NCBI GenBank assembly: GCA_963720075.1
Contig: CAVREG010000019.1
Span: forward strand, 744,001-808,000
Origin: PALSA-188 sp963720075
Lineage (GTDB): Bacteria > Acidobacteriota > Terriglobia > Terriglobales > Acidobacteriaceae
DNA: 64,000 nt
Direction: 5' to 3'
Part shown: in pieces, positions 9,079 to 16,623 of the stretch
Layout of the letters: the number at the start of each line of letters is the position of its first letter
How positions within the stretch are numbered: the stretch's first letter is position 1
Notes under the pieces: generated by a model
What the model was told of the DNA's origin: nothing
Seen by the model: only the letters and a program-made list of their open reading frames with translations
Database searches by the model: none
Program-made: the position numbers and the translations under genes

Positions 9079-9693
9079 ATGATCCGCCAGGATATGATTC
9101 CGCGAAATTTGCTCTTCTCGGTCGCAGCCATGATTGTGATCGCAGCGGGCATGGCGGCGTACGGGTGGCGCATGCGAAGCCATGCCGTCGGCTTGCCAGC
9201 CGGTTCGGCATCCAGCGCGCACGTTGCGCCTCCTGCTTCAGGCCCAACCGAGCAGGTGACCTTGTACGTGGCACACGATGATCTTGGCGTCTTGAAAGCG
9301 CAGGTTCTTCGTATCCCACTTCCCTCGGGGAGACAACAGCGAGCCGAAGAGTTACTGCGCGATCTGATCACGCTTTACGAGACCAATCCTTCGCCTCACC
9401 CCTTGGGGCCCGGCTCCGAACTACGCAGCGTTTATCTCGTTGACCCTGATCTTGCGGTTATTGACGTTAATGGGGCATTCGCAACCGGGCACCCCTCGGG
9501 CGTCCTCCTGGAAGAACTCACGGTGGCATCCCTGGTGGAATCATTAACAGCAAGTGTCCCCGGGATCAGCCGAGTAAAGATTCTTGTGGATGGCAAAGCC
9601 CAGGACACATTGGCCGGACATGCAGATTTGACCGGGTTCTACGATGTCGGGGCGGTGCACCAACTGGCGGAACAGCTCAAGGCGGGGCAATAA
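9079..9693 (+). CDS. GerMN-domain protein
   Basis: 204 residues: short cytoplasmic N-terminus, one membrane segment or signal anchor (LLFSVAAMIVIAAGMAAYG), then a single GerMN domain recognisable from EQVTLYVAHDD, the RAEELLRDLI helix and the repeated ...VDPDLAVIDVNGAFA and SRVKILVDGK strands. GerMN domains are periplasmic or cell-surface folds linked with wall remodelling; in spore formers GerM is the prototype. It starts nine bases after the amidase stop and is followed by rph, as in Bacillus where gerM and rph are adjacent. An ATG at 9094 is an alternative start. Confidence 0.83.
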   Translation: MIRQDMIPRNLLFSVAAMIVIAAGMAAYGWRMRSHAVGLPAGSASSAHVAPPASGPTEQVTLYVAHDDLGVLKAQVLRIPLPSGRQQRAEELLRDLITLYETNPSPHPLGPGSELRSVYLVDPDLAVIDVNGAFATGHPSGVLLEELTVASLVESLTASVPGISRVKILVDGKAQDTLAGHADLTGFYDVGAVHQLAEQLKAGQ

Positions 9694-9791
9694 TACGATA
9701 AAAAACGCCAGTATTCTTTCTCCGATGACATTTTTGGACAAACGCTCTGGCTTTGCATTTTGAGTTGAGAATTTCCTGTATTCATTTCATT

Positions 9792-9797
9792 TACAAT
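9792..9797 (+). promoter_or_regulatory. Candidate -10 box (TACAAT) before rph
   Basis: TACAAT ends nine bases before the ATG at 9807, giving a near-leaderless transcript. TTGAGA at 9765-9770 is a possible -35 but the 21-base spacer is long. Confidence 0.35.
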
Positions 9798-9806
9798 TTG
9801 CGGCCT

Positions 9807-10544
9807 ATGCATTATCGCTCTGACAATCGTGCGCCGGGCCAGATGCGTCCGGTAGAACTCATTCCTGACTACATCAACACTGCCGAAGGCTCAGTTCTAA
9901 TTAGCGTCGGCAATACTCGCGTTATTTGTACTGCTTCGATTGAGGAAACCGTTCCGCAATTCATGCGCAACAGTGGCAAGGGGTGGATCAGCGCTGAGTA
10001 CAGCATGTTGCCCAGGGCAACTTTGACTCGTACGCCCCGTGAAGTAAACAAAGGCCGCCCGAGCGGACGCACTCATGAGATCCAGCGATTGATAGGCCGT
10101 TCCTTGCGTGCGGTAGCGGATATGCAAAAGCTGGGCGAACGAACCATATGGATTGACTGCGACGTAATTCAGGCGGACGGCGGCACTCGCACGGCATCAA
10201 TAACAGGTGCGTTCGTCGCGTTGGGCTTGGCGCTTCAGAAACTGGTGCTGGCGGGCACTTTGACTTCAGTTCCGCTGCGCGATTTTGTCGCCGCCGTCAG
10301 CGTTGGAATCGTGGACGGCGAAATCCTGCTCGATCTCTGCTATGAGGAAGATTCTCGTGCCGACGTGGATATGAACTTCGTCATGACAGCCGGCAATAAG
10401 TTTGTCGAAGTGCAAGCCACCGCTGAGCACAAAGTGTTCGACGAGGGTCAGTTTGCCGCCATGATTTCCCTCGCCCGCGAGGGAGTGCAATCGTTGATTG
10501 CCAAGCAGCAGAAGACGCTCAGCACTCTCACACTAGGGCGATAG
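9807..10544 (+). CDS. rph: Ribonuclease PH
   Basis: 245 residues from the ATG at 9807, where the conserved N-terminus (YRSDNRAPGQMRPVEL) begins; the upstream in-frame ATG at 9753 only adds unrelated residues. RNase PH trims the 3' end of tRNA precursors by phosphorolysis as a hexameric ring. Visible signatures: the Arg-rich GRPSGRTHEIQRLIGRSLRA segment (phosphate and RNA binding), CDVIQADGGTRTASITGA, and the DLCYEEDSRADVDMNFV metal-binding segment. Length is normal for the family. Third gene of the amidase - GerMN - rph group, and convergent with the phosphoesterase gene. Confidence 0.95.
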   Translation: MHYRSDNRAPGQMRPVELIPDYINTAEGSVLISVGNTRVICTASIEETVPQFMRNSGKGWISAEYSMLPRATLTRTPREVNKGRPSGRTHEIQRLIGRSLRAVADMQKLGERTIWIDCDVIQADGGTRTASITGAFVALGLALQKLVLAGTLTSVPLRDFVAAVSVGIVDGEILLDLCYEEDSRADVDMNFVMTAGNKFVEVQATAEHKVFDEGQFAAMISLAREGVQSLIAKQQKTLSTLTLGR

Positions 10545-10571
10545 CGCATCATCCTTGTTATCGCGGGCATT

Positions 10572-12737
10572 CTAGGGTCCCATGTTTGCCGCGTCGCAGG
10601 TGCCTGACGTGATGGGCGGCGGCGGGTTCGGTGGCGTGGCCCATGGCATGTTCGTAAAATCAAAGAAATCCATTAGGGACGGCTGAGTGTTATCTCGAGC
10701 GGTAAGGTGGGCGGACACTCCGATGAATCGCGTTTCGACCAGCCTGATGATTGCGGTGTGATCCATCGGGATGTGCGAGACGTAGTGCTTCCGGGTAAAC
10801 GGAGAAACGACCATATTCGGCAAACGGAAACCGAGTTGAGCAGCGAAACCCTGACTGGCCGGGGCGTCCCCGGGGTTTACGCCCGGATCGCCGGGATGCA
10901 GATCACAGTGCAGCGTCGGCGGGGCTCCGCCGGGGGGCACGCACGGATTGTATCCATCCGGATTCACCGCGATACTCGATATGTCGGTCGTGATTCCAAG
11001 GCTTGCATCGGTGTACTCATTGGTGTGACCAGGGACCGGCGGCACGTGATCGTAGGGTCCGCCTCCTTCATCATAGCTCCAGAAAAATATGGAATCGTTG
11101 TAAGAGGAGCTTGCCATGAAGCTGTTCAGGATATTCGCGACCTGAGCTTGACCCACTTGGACAGACTGGCCCGACCCTGGATGTTCATCGTTATTGCTGT
11201 AACCTGGTTCTATCCACGCGAAACTTGGAAGGGTTCCGTTTTGCAGGTCCGTAAAATATTGAGAAATCGGCGCTATTTTAGCCGTATCAATACAGAAATT
11301 GTTGTTGGGATCTCCTACCGCTGGTCCTGAATTCTGTGTCGGAGGCGGGCACGGCCCTTTGCTGGGATTTACCGTCAAATAATTCTGCGAATACTTGAAA
11401 TAAGTAAATGTTGTCGCGGGAAATTTAGGATATGCAAGGGTGCTGACTCCGCAATCCCCGTCATTCCCCGCCGAGCATTGGTCTTCCGTCGTGCTGTAAT
11501 AAATCTTCCACGAGACCGATGCATTATCCAGTTCCTCGAATATGGTGGGAATCGTCAACAAAACCTGAAGATTATCCTCGTTAGAACCCGGATCATGAAC
11601 TAATCCTTGCGTGGTGCCACCCGTCATGGTCGCAATCCGGTTGGGAATGCTTTCGCTTGCTACCGGGGAGAACCAGCGATCCGACAATGCAAATTGTGAC
11701 GCCATATAGTAGTAATAATTCAGCGTGTCCTGATCGTAGTAGCCCATCGCGCGCTGACCCACGGTGTCGGTAAAATCACCCGCGCCAGATTTTTGCTTGG
11801 CATAATTTTCCGCTACGTGAACAAAGCCATCCATCAGAGTTGGTCGCGTCGGCGCAAAATCAAAGCGATTTACGTCGCCGAAGCTTTGCACCCAGGCGGA
11901 AGAATCATCGTCAATACAGGTACTTTTTAATTTGAACAAGCTGAAAGTTTGTCCCTCATCGTCCATATTGCTAATCGTTGAGAGCTTGTCATCTATACCG
12001 TCCACGTCATAGGTCTTGCCGTCATCGCCGACGTTAAAGCTGTTTGCGGCCCGGTAAGGATTCAACATTCCGAAATAATTGTCGAAGGTGTGATTCTCTT
12101 GCATCATGAAAAGAATGTGATTCACCGAGCTCTGAAACGTTGGAGCGGGATTAACGGTGACCGTGACAGTAGCAGTCGCCGTCTTCCCTTTGGCGTCCGT
12201 GGCAGTTGCAGTGTAAGTCGTCGTAACAGTTGGACTCACACTCTGTGTTCCACCCGTCACAGGCAAAGTGTAGGTGGTCGAGTCAACGTTATCGGTAATC
12301 ACCACATTGGTTGCGTTGGTCGCAGTCACAGTGAGCAAGGTGGACTGCCCTACAAACATGGTTGTGGGATTTGCAGTTATCGTTACGGTAGCGGCAGAGT
12401 TAACTGTGACTGTTAGCTGAGAATTGGCGCTCCCGCCCGGCCCACTAGCCGTGAGTGTATAGACGGTGGTTTGGGTCGGGGAAAGGGTTACCCCCCCATT
12501 CGGGCTGACTTGTCCCACCCCATTATCCAAGGTGGCAGAGTCGGCGTTGGTCGAGGTCCAGGTTAAAGAGGTACTTTGCCCCTCGGGAATCGTGGCCGGA
12601 GTCGCGGTGAAAGAACCGATAGTGGGAATCGCCGGCACTCCCACTAATCCGACGCAGCCCGTCATCCATAACACAATTGAGCTCAATGCTGCGCACAACA
12701 GCGCCAGTCTGGCATGCGGGAAACCAATTCGTATCAT
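10572..12737 (-). CDS. Secreted lipoprotein phosphoesterase (phospholipase C / acid phosphatase family) with Ig-like repeats
   Basis: 721 residues. N-terminal lipoprotein signal with the lipobox WMTGC, then two Ig-like/PKD-like modules of about 80 residues each (both carry TATPATIPEGQSTSLTW- or ITANPTTMFVGQSTLLTV-like strands), then the alkaline-phosphatase-superfamily phosphoesterase domain (PF04185 type). Active-site and metal landmarks: MMQENHTFDNYFG at the start of the domain, IEPGYSNNDEHP, and FWSYDEGGGPYDHVPP near the C-terminus. Probably hydrolyses phosphodiesters or phosphomonoesters outside the cell for phosphate supply; the substrate is not predictable. The ending is convergent with rph, 27 bases apart. 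Confidence 0.88.
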   Translation of the reverse strand: MIRIGFPHARLALLCAALSSIVLWMTGCVGLVGVPAIPTIGSFTATPATIPEGQSTSLTWTSTNADSATLDNGVGQVSPNGGVTLSPTQTTVYTLTASGPGGSANSQLTVTVNSAATVTITANPTTMFVGQSTLLTVTATNATNVVITDNVDSTTYTLPVTGGTQSVSPTVTTTYTATATDAKGKTATATVTVTVNPAPTFQSSVNHILFMMQENHTFDNYFGMLNPYRAANSFNVGDDGKTYDVDGIDDKLSTISNMDDEGQTFSLFKLKSTCIDDDSSAWVQSFGDVNRFDFAPTRPTLMDGFVHVAENYAKQKSGAGDFTDTVGQRAMGYYDQDTLNYYYYMASQFALSDRWFSPVASESIPNRIATMTGGTTQGLVHDPGSNEDNLQVLLTIPTIFEELDNASVSWKIYYSTTEDQCSAGNDGDCGVSTLAYPKFPATTFTYFKYSQNYLTVNPSKGPCPPPTQNSGPAVGDPNNNFCIDTAKIAPISQYFTDLQNGTLPSFAWIEPGYSNNDEHPGSGQSVQVGQAQVANILNSFMASSSYNDSIFFWSYDEGGGPYDHVPPVPGHTNEYTDASLGITTDISSIAVNPDGYNPCVPPGGAPPTLHCDLHPGDPGVNPGDAPASQGFAAQLGFRLPNMVVSPFTRKHYVSHIPMDHTAIIRLVETRFIGVSAHLTARDNTQPSLMDFFDFTNMPWATPPNPPPPITSGTCDAANMGP

Positions 12738-12901
12738 TGGGATGAAATCGGTCCTCTACCTGCACTCCGACGCAGATTTAATGGCCGGAGTTGCTTATGG
12801 AGCAAGAAGGACTCTGAATCACCCTTATATTGTAGTTCGTCGAGACCCCTAAGTGACGGATACCGCAGCCAGTTGTTGAATCTTAGAATCCATATCCCCA
12901 C
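12738..12901. other. Short spacer upstream of the phosphoesterase gene
   Basis: Between two minus-strand genes. No hairpin plus T-run and no clear promoter seen. Confidence 0.4.
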
Positions 12902-14788
12902 CTACCTCAGTGCTAACTTGACTTGAGTTGACGTCGTTTTGCTGCCATACGATCCTTTAATCGTAATTGTGTAGGAATGGGGTGTGCTGGCTGCCGCTAT
13001 CTGACTGGCGGGTGTGATCGTCCCTCCCCCACAAGAAGTGAGCAATCCGATGGACATCGCCAGGAAACATAGCAGCAGGAGTTTCCACAGTTTCTTGCGG
13101 GTGAATAAGCCTCCGGTAATGACTAATCCTCCGACTCCGAAGGTGGGGAGGAAAAATGCGTATAAGATTCCGCCTTTGCCCCCTATGACAACCGATGCGG
13201 ATTGACTTGTCGTGGTAATGGTCAGATTCGACGTTGCACTGATACTACCGGCGGGAAGAGAAGAAGGAGAAAATGCGCACTTCACGCCAGCTGGCAGATT
13301 GGAGCAGGAAAGCAAGATCGCTCCTTGCAAGGAGCCGTTGATTGTCACCCGCGCCGCGGCGGAATGCCCCCACCGGAACGCAAGCTGAGAAGGCGTAGCG
13401 CTGAGGGTGGGGCCGCTGGCGCTTCCCGAACCTCCGGAACCGGAACCGCCCGAGCCCGACCCGCCAGATCCCGATCCGCCGGAACCGGAACCCCCGGAAC
13501 CTGACCCGCCGCACTGGGCCGTGTACTGTATTCGTCCTGACATCTGGTTGCGCATGGTCGGCTTCCCAATAGCCTGTACATACGCGCTATAGCTTCCAGG
13601 GGCCAGCGCGTAACTGCATAAGTCCAAGGACGACGACCCCGGAGCCATTTCATTTAATGGCATTAAGTTGCTTCCGTCGGAGCTGATGTAAACCACATAG
13701 TGATCAATGGTGTTTTCGTTTCCTGTAATCCGCCAATTTAGAACACTGCCGGAAACGCCCGCGGAGAGCGACACACAGTTGTCTATGCCAGTCTCAAGTT
13801 CCGTGCCTTCTTCGTAGTCATCCCAAGTCACAAGCTGTACGGCATCCAGTTGGTTGGTCGAGTTATAGATACTGTTGATTTTGTTAAATGTTTGCAGCCA
13901 GGTCTGGCCGCATTGCTGCTTCATAATTCGGTCTTCGCCCCACGAAGCAAGCGTATCGTTAAAGCCCTTGTAGGCAGCGCCTATCGTCTCTTCCGTGGGA
14001 GAAGCCATGCCCGCGCTGTAAAACTGTGACAGATAATCCATGCCTTCGTCGGTGACATTCACGATCACCCATGAGTAGCTGCCTCCGCTAACCACATGAG
14101 TAAATCCTCCTTTGTGTTGGAAGATGAAGTCTGGATTGGTGCTGGTAGCCGCCTTCACAGCGGCCCAGTCCACCGTGTAGTTAAGGTCCATATCGAAATT
14201 CGTGATCAAGGGCCGCCCATTCACCCGCATGTAAGCGGGAGAAGGAATATAGGTTTGCTCCACGTACTGAACCAGTGAGACCAATGTTTGCTGAGGGTTG
14301 CAACCTGAACATGGACTGTTCGCGATGGCGCCCTTATCTACCATTATGGCGAAGGTAAATCCGGGATGCTGCTCGACTTCGGCCATCACCAGCTTTGCGG
14401 TCTGATCGGTGAAGTCCTTAGGGCCGTACCAATCAATAATTGTGCCGTCCACTCCCCGGCTGATCATATCCATGATTTGGCGGTGAATCTGCGCCGGATC
14501 ATGCGAACTGTAGCCCACGTTGATGTGTTTCGGATCTCCCCACCACGGCATGAAATGGGCGATGACCTTAGTGGTGGCACCTGGATACAACAAACTATGG
14601 ATATTGAGTTTGCTTACGTTTCCCGCACCTGCGTTCCCATTTGTCTGCGAGACGAAGGCATTTGCAGCGCTCGTATTGTTACCGGTTTCTGCAGCTAAGG
14701 TCGTTGTCGGGTTAATCGGTATGGTTTGTGCCGCAAGGCTCATCGTCACAGCGAGAGCGATAGCAACACCAATCATTCGGGAATTCAT
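12902..14788 (-). CDS. Secreted GH71/GH99-like glycoside hydrolase with Gly-Ser linker, Ig-like domain and C-terminal membrane anchor
   Basis: 628 residues. Signal peptide (MNSRMIGVAIALAVTMSLA), then a catalytic region of about 350 residues resembling GH71/GH99-type alpha-glycanases: KVIAHFMPWWGDPKH, DGTIIDWYG, FAIMVDKG, DAVQLVTWDDYEEG. After it come a beta domain, a (GSGGS)n linker, an Ig-like domain with the LPAGVKCAFSPSSLPAG motif common in acidobacterial secreted proteins, a membrane segment, a basic cluster (TRKKLWK), and a second hydrophobic segment ending in LLTSCGGG that resembles an internal lipobox. Probably degrades alpha-glucan or mannan-type polysaccharide at the surface. Upstream lies a striking direct repeat that may be its operator. 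Exact family not certain. Confidence 0.78.
   Translation of the reverse strand: MNSRMIGVAIALAVTMSLAAQTIPINPTTTLAAETGNNTSAANAFVSQTNGNAGAGNVSKLNIHSLLYPGATTKVIAHFMPWWGDPKHINVGYSSHDPAQIHRQIMDMISRGVDGTIIDWYGPKDFTDQTAKLVMAEVEQHPGFTFAIMVDKGAIANSPCSGCNPQQTLVSLVQYVEQTYIPSPAYMRVNGRPLITNFDMDLNYTVDWAAVKAATSTNPDFIFQHKGGFTHVVSGGSYSWVIVNVTDEGMDYLSQFYSAGMASPTEETIGAAYKGFNDTLASWGEDRIMKQQCGQTWLQTFNKINSIYNSTNQLDAVQLVTWDDYEEGTELETGIDNCVSLSAGVSGSVLNWRITGNENTIDHYVVYISSDGSNLMPLNEMAPGSSSLDLCSYALAPGSYSAYVQAIGKPTMRNQMSGRIQYTAQCGGSGSGGSGSGGSGSGGSGSGGSGSGGSGSASGPTLSATPSQLAFRWGHSAAARVTINGSLQGAILLSCSNLPAGVKCAFSPSSLPAGSISATSNLTITTTSQSASVVIGGKGGILYAFFLPTFGVGGLVITGGLFTRKKLWKLLLLCFLAMSIGLLTSCGGGTITPASQIAAASTPHSYTITIKGSYGSKTTSTQVKLALR
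13421..13505 (-). repeat. 15-bp tandem repeat coding for a (GSGGS)n linker
   Basis: About six tandem 15-base units encode alternating GSGGS residues inside the glycoside hydrolase gene. Synonymous third positions differ between units, so the repeat is not a recent perfect expansion. Confidence 0.8.
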
Positions 14789-14944
14789 TTTTCATCTCCT
14801 AGGGTTTTCGTGCCATCCGAAGCTTCGGGCTGGTCAAATCGCCGTTCTAAGAAACGCGGCCCGGAGGCATAGGTGACAAACCGCTTAAAATGGCGGGAAT
14901 ATTTGCAAGCTAAGGCTTTTAACTTAGGAGAACAATCGAAAAAA

Positions 14945-14975
14945 TACAGTTAACACTGTAGGAAGTACAGTTAAC
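14945..14975 (-). promoter_or_regulatory. Twin 10-bp direct repeat, likely operator of the GH71-like gene
   Basis: TACAGTTAAC occurs at 14945-14954 and again at 14966-14975, exactly 21 bases (two helical turns) apart. Between them ACTGTA-GGAAG-TACAGT forms a perfect inverted repeat. On the minus strand a TATTAT box (14981-14986) places the start of transcription at the edge of this element, which suits a repressor site about 160 bases before the ATG at 14788. The overlapping TATAAT (14980-14985) could also serve the plus strand. The regulator is unknown. Confidence 0.45.
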
Positions 14976-14988
14976 TACGTATAATATT

Positions 14989-15598
14989 CGTAAGGTTTTA
15001 TACCTAAGGTATTTCACCTAGTATAGCTTGCCCTAAAATCCCCAAGTCTCGAAGAATTTGATATTCGGGACGACTTCCAGCCAAAAAGATGTGGCGGTCC
15101 CTACCGAACGAGGAGAAAGCATCCAGACAGGCTGGATGGCTTAACTGGTGGCTTTTTGTTGTCTAAACCACGCGAGTGGAAGCGATTTCTGGTCTCTGGG
15201 ATTTGACTGATTGCCAGATCAGCGAACGACCTTATCATCAGCAGCCCTAAATCGCTTCAGTTGAGTTCAGGTTAGCTTCGATACGATTAGTACGCAAGGA
15301 TATCCGCGTCCTTCAGGGTAACGAAGGTCCCTGGGGAGAGATTGTCCTAACAGTTCGCGACCTATGCAGGGTGTACGCTAATTCCGCTCAGGAGTCTAAG
15401 GCTATTTTCTAAGGCGGCAAGAACTTCGTTCCGTCTCACTTGCCCAGACCGGGTTTAAAATTTTTTAGCAGCCATCTCTCCAGCTCCTCTCAGAATCAAA
15501 ATCGCAGTCGAGAAATGAAAACGATCGCGCCGCTTTGAGAACCGTGTCTGGCTTCCATATCAATACTTATGAATACCCAAATCTAGCGGAGGAAAAAA
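14989..15598 (+). other. 600-base non-coding stretch with stable hairpins, possible RNA gene or long leader
   Basis: No credible reading frame on either strand. It contains the palindrome TACCTAAGGTA near 15001, a hairpin at 15117-15142 (7 bp CATCCAG/CTGGATG plus 3 more pairs after a bulge), and CCTTC/GAAGG at 15310-15327. A perfect TATAAT at 14980 points into it. It does not match any riboswitch, tmRNA, RNase P or 6S hallmark that I can recognise. It could be a long leader of the DUF892 gene or an unrecognised RNA. Confidence 0.3.
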
Positions 15599-16171
15599 AT
15601 GGCAAACGAATCTTTGAAAGACCTTTACATTGATGAACTGCGGGACCTTTACAACGCGGAGAACCAGCTGGTAAAAGCACTCCCCAAGTTGGCCAAAGCG
15701 GCAACTTCAGAGGAACTGAGTTCCGGCTTCGAAGAGCATCTTGAGCAGACAAAGGGCCACGTGCAACGCCTCGAACAGATCTTCGAGTCACTGGGCGAAA
15801 GCCCTAAAGGCAAGAAGTGCGTGGGAATGGAAGGCTTGGTAAAAGAAGGGTCTGAGATCTCTGACGAATTCGAGGGCAAAGTTCTCGATGCGGGTTTGAT
15901 TTCAGCGGCTCAACGAGTCGAGCATTATGAGATAGCGGCCTACGGTACAGTCGTCGCTTTCGCGGAGTTGCTCGGCAAATCTGAGCAGCAATCGTTGCTC
16001 GAAGAGACCTTGCAGGAAGAAAAAGAGACGGACGAAAAGCTGACCGAACTCTCAAAAGAAATAAACGTTCAAGCAAATGAGGGGGCCGGGGCGGGTGAAG
16101 AGTCTGAAGAAGTAGCCGAAGCGCCGGGCCGTCAAAAGATCGCCAAGCGTAAGCCGGGAAGAGCAGCCTAA
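15599..16171 (+). CDS. DUF892 (YciE/YciF-type) ferritin-like stress protein
   Basis: 190 residues. The first about 155 form a four-helix bundle of the DUF892 family: LKDLYIDELRDLYNAENQL at the start, then SGFEEHLEQTKGHVQRLEQIF, and VEHYEIAAYGTVVAFAELL; Glu and His residues in these helices are the presumed di-metal ligands. The tail is Glu/Ala-rich then basic (KIAKRKPGRAA). Family members are expressed under osmotic, envelope or stationary-phase stress; their biochemical role is unsettled. GGAGG sits seven bases before the ATG, the clearest ribosome site in the window. A perfect terminator follows 16 bases after the stop. Confidence 0.9.
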   Translation: MANESLKDLYIDELRDLYNAENQLVKALPKLAKAATSEELSSGFEEHLEQTKGHVQRLEQIFESLGESPKGKKCVGMEGLVKEGSEISDEFEGKVLDAGLISAAQRVEHYEIAAYGTVVAFAELLGKSEQQSLLEETLQEEKETDEKLTELSKEINVQANEGAGAGEESEEVAEAPGRQKIAKRKPGRAA

Positions 16172-16186
16172 ACTCCAGCCGTAATC

Positions 16187-16220
16187 AAAATAGGGCGACC
16201 AAAATTGGTCGCCCTATTTT
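16187..16220 (+). terminator. Rho-independent terminator, 16-bp perfect stem
   Basis: A perfect inverted repeat with 16-base arms (core TAGGGCGACC) and a 2-base loop, with A-runs and T-runs at the two ends, so it can work in both directions. It ends the DUF892 transcript. Confidence 0.9.
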
Positions 16221-16305
16221 GTGCTTCTCTCGCACGGATTCACGTGTGTGGGGTTCGGCGATTTTGCGATCGTCAACGTCGTCAGAATGTTCCCACTGGA
16301 TTAAC

Positions 16306-16530
16306 CTAAGGAAGCAAATCTCCGAACAAAGCGTAGACGCGAGGCTCAATAAGATCGAAGTCCCATTCCACCAAATGAGAATGCGGAGCTATATAGTTCA
16401 GGCCGCCATCTTCATTGAAAATAGGTTGATGGCAAACAGAGCCATCACAATCATTCGCTGTTTCGATGTGAACACAGGGATTTGAGAGACGAAGGCTGTG
16501 AGGGGGCACAGGGCTTTTCATAATGCGCAA
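16306..16530 (-). CDS. Possible small protein, 74 residues
   Basis: Unrecognised. The frame reads like protein rather than noise (CVHIETANDCDGSVCHQP, then LVEWDFDLIEPRVYALFGDLL), with three cysteines and mixed acidic and aromatic residues. No signal peptide, no Shine-Dalgarno. It lies alone between the DUF892 terminator and the AsmA-like gene. A second in-frame ATG at 16521 would shorten it by three residues. May be spurious. Confidence 0.3.
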   Translation of the reverse strand: MRIMKSPVPPHSLRLSNPCVHIETANDCDGSVCHQPIFNEDGGLNYIAPHSHLVEWDFDLIEPRVYALFGDLLP

Positions 16531-16623
16531 AATAATAACTCAAGACTTAAAACGATTCTACAGTTTTTTTGAAGATTTCTCAGGTTTGTTCCGGATTGAC
16601 ACATTCCAAAACGGTCCGGCTTC

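Noticed and set aside
8745..9371. Minus-strand 208-residue frame across amidase and GerMN genes
   Set aside because: Spans two clear genes antisense; Ala/Ser/Ile-rich composition is a shadow effect.
15289..15440. 6S, RNase P or tmRNA gene in the non-coding region
   Set aside because: None of the defining conserved segments (for example tmRNA 3' end, RNase P GAGGAAAGTC-type element) was found.
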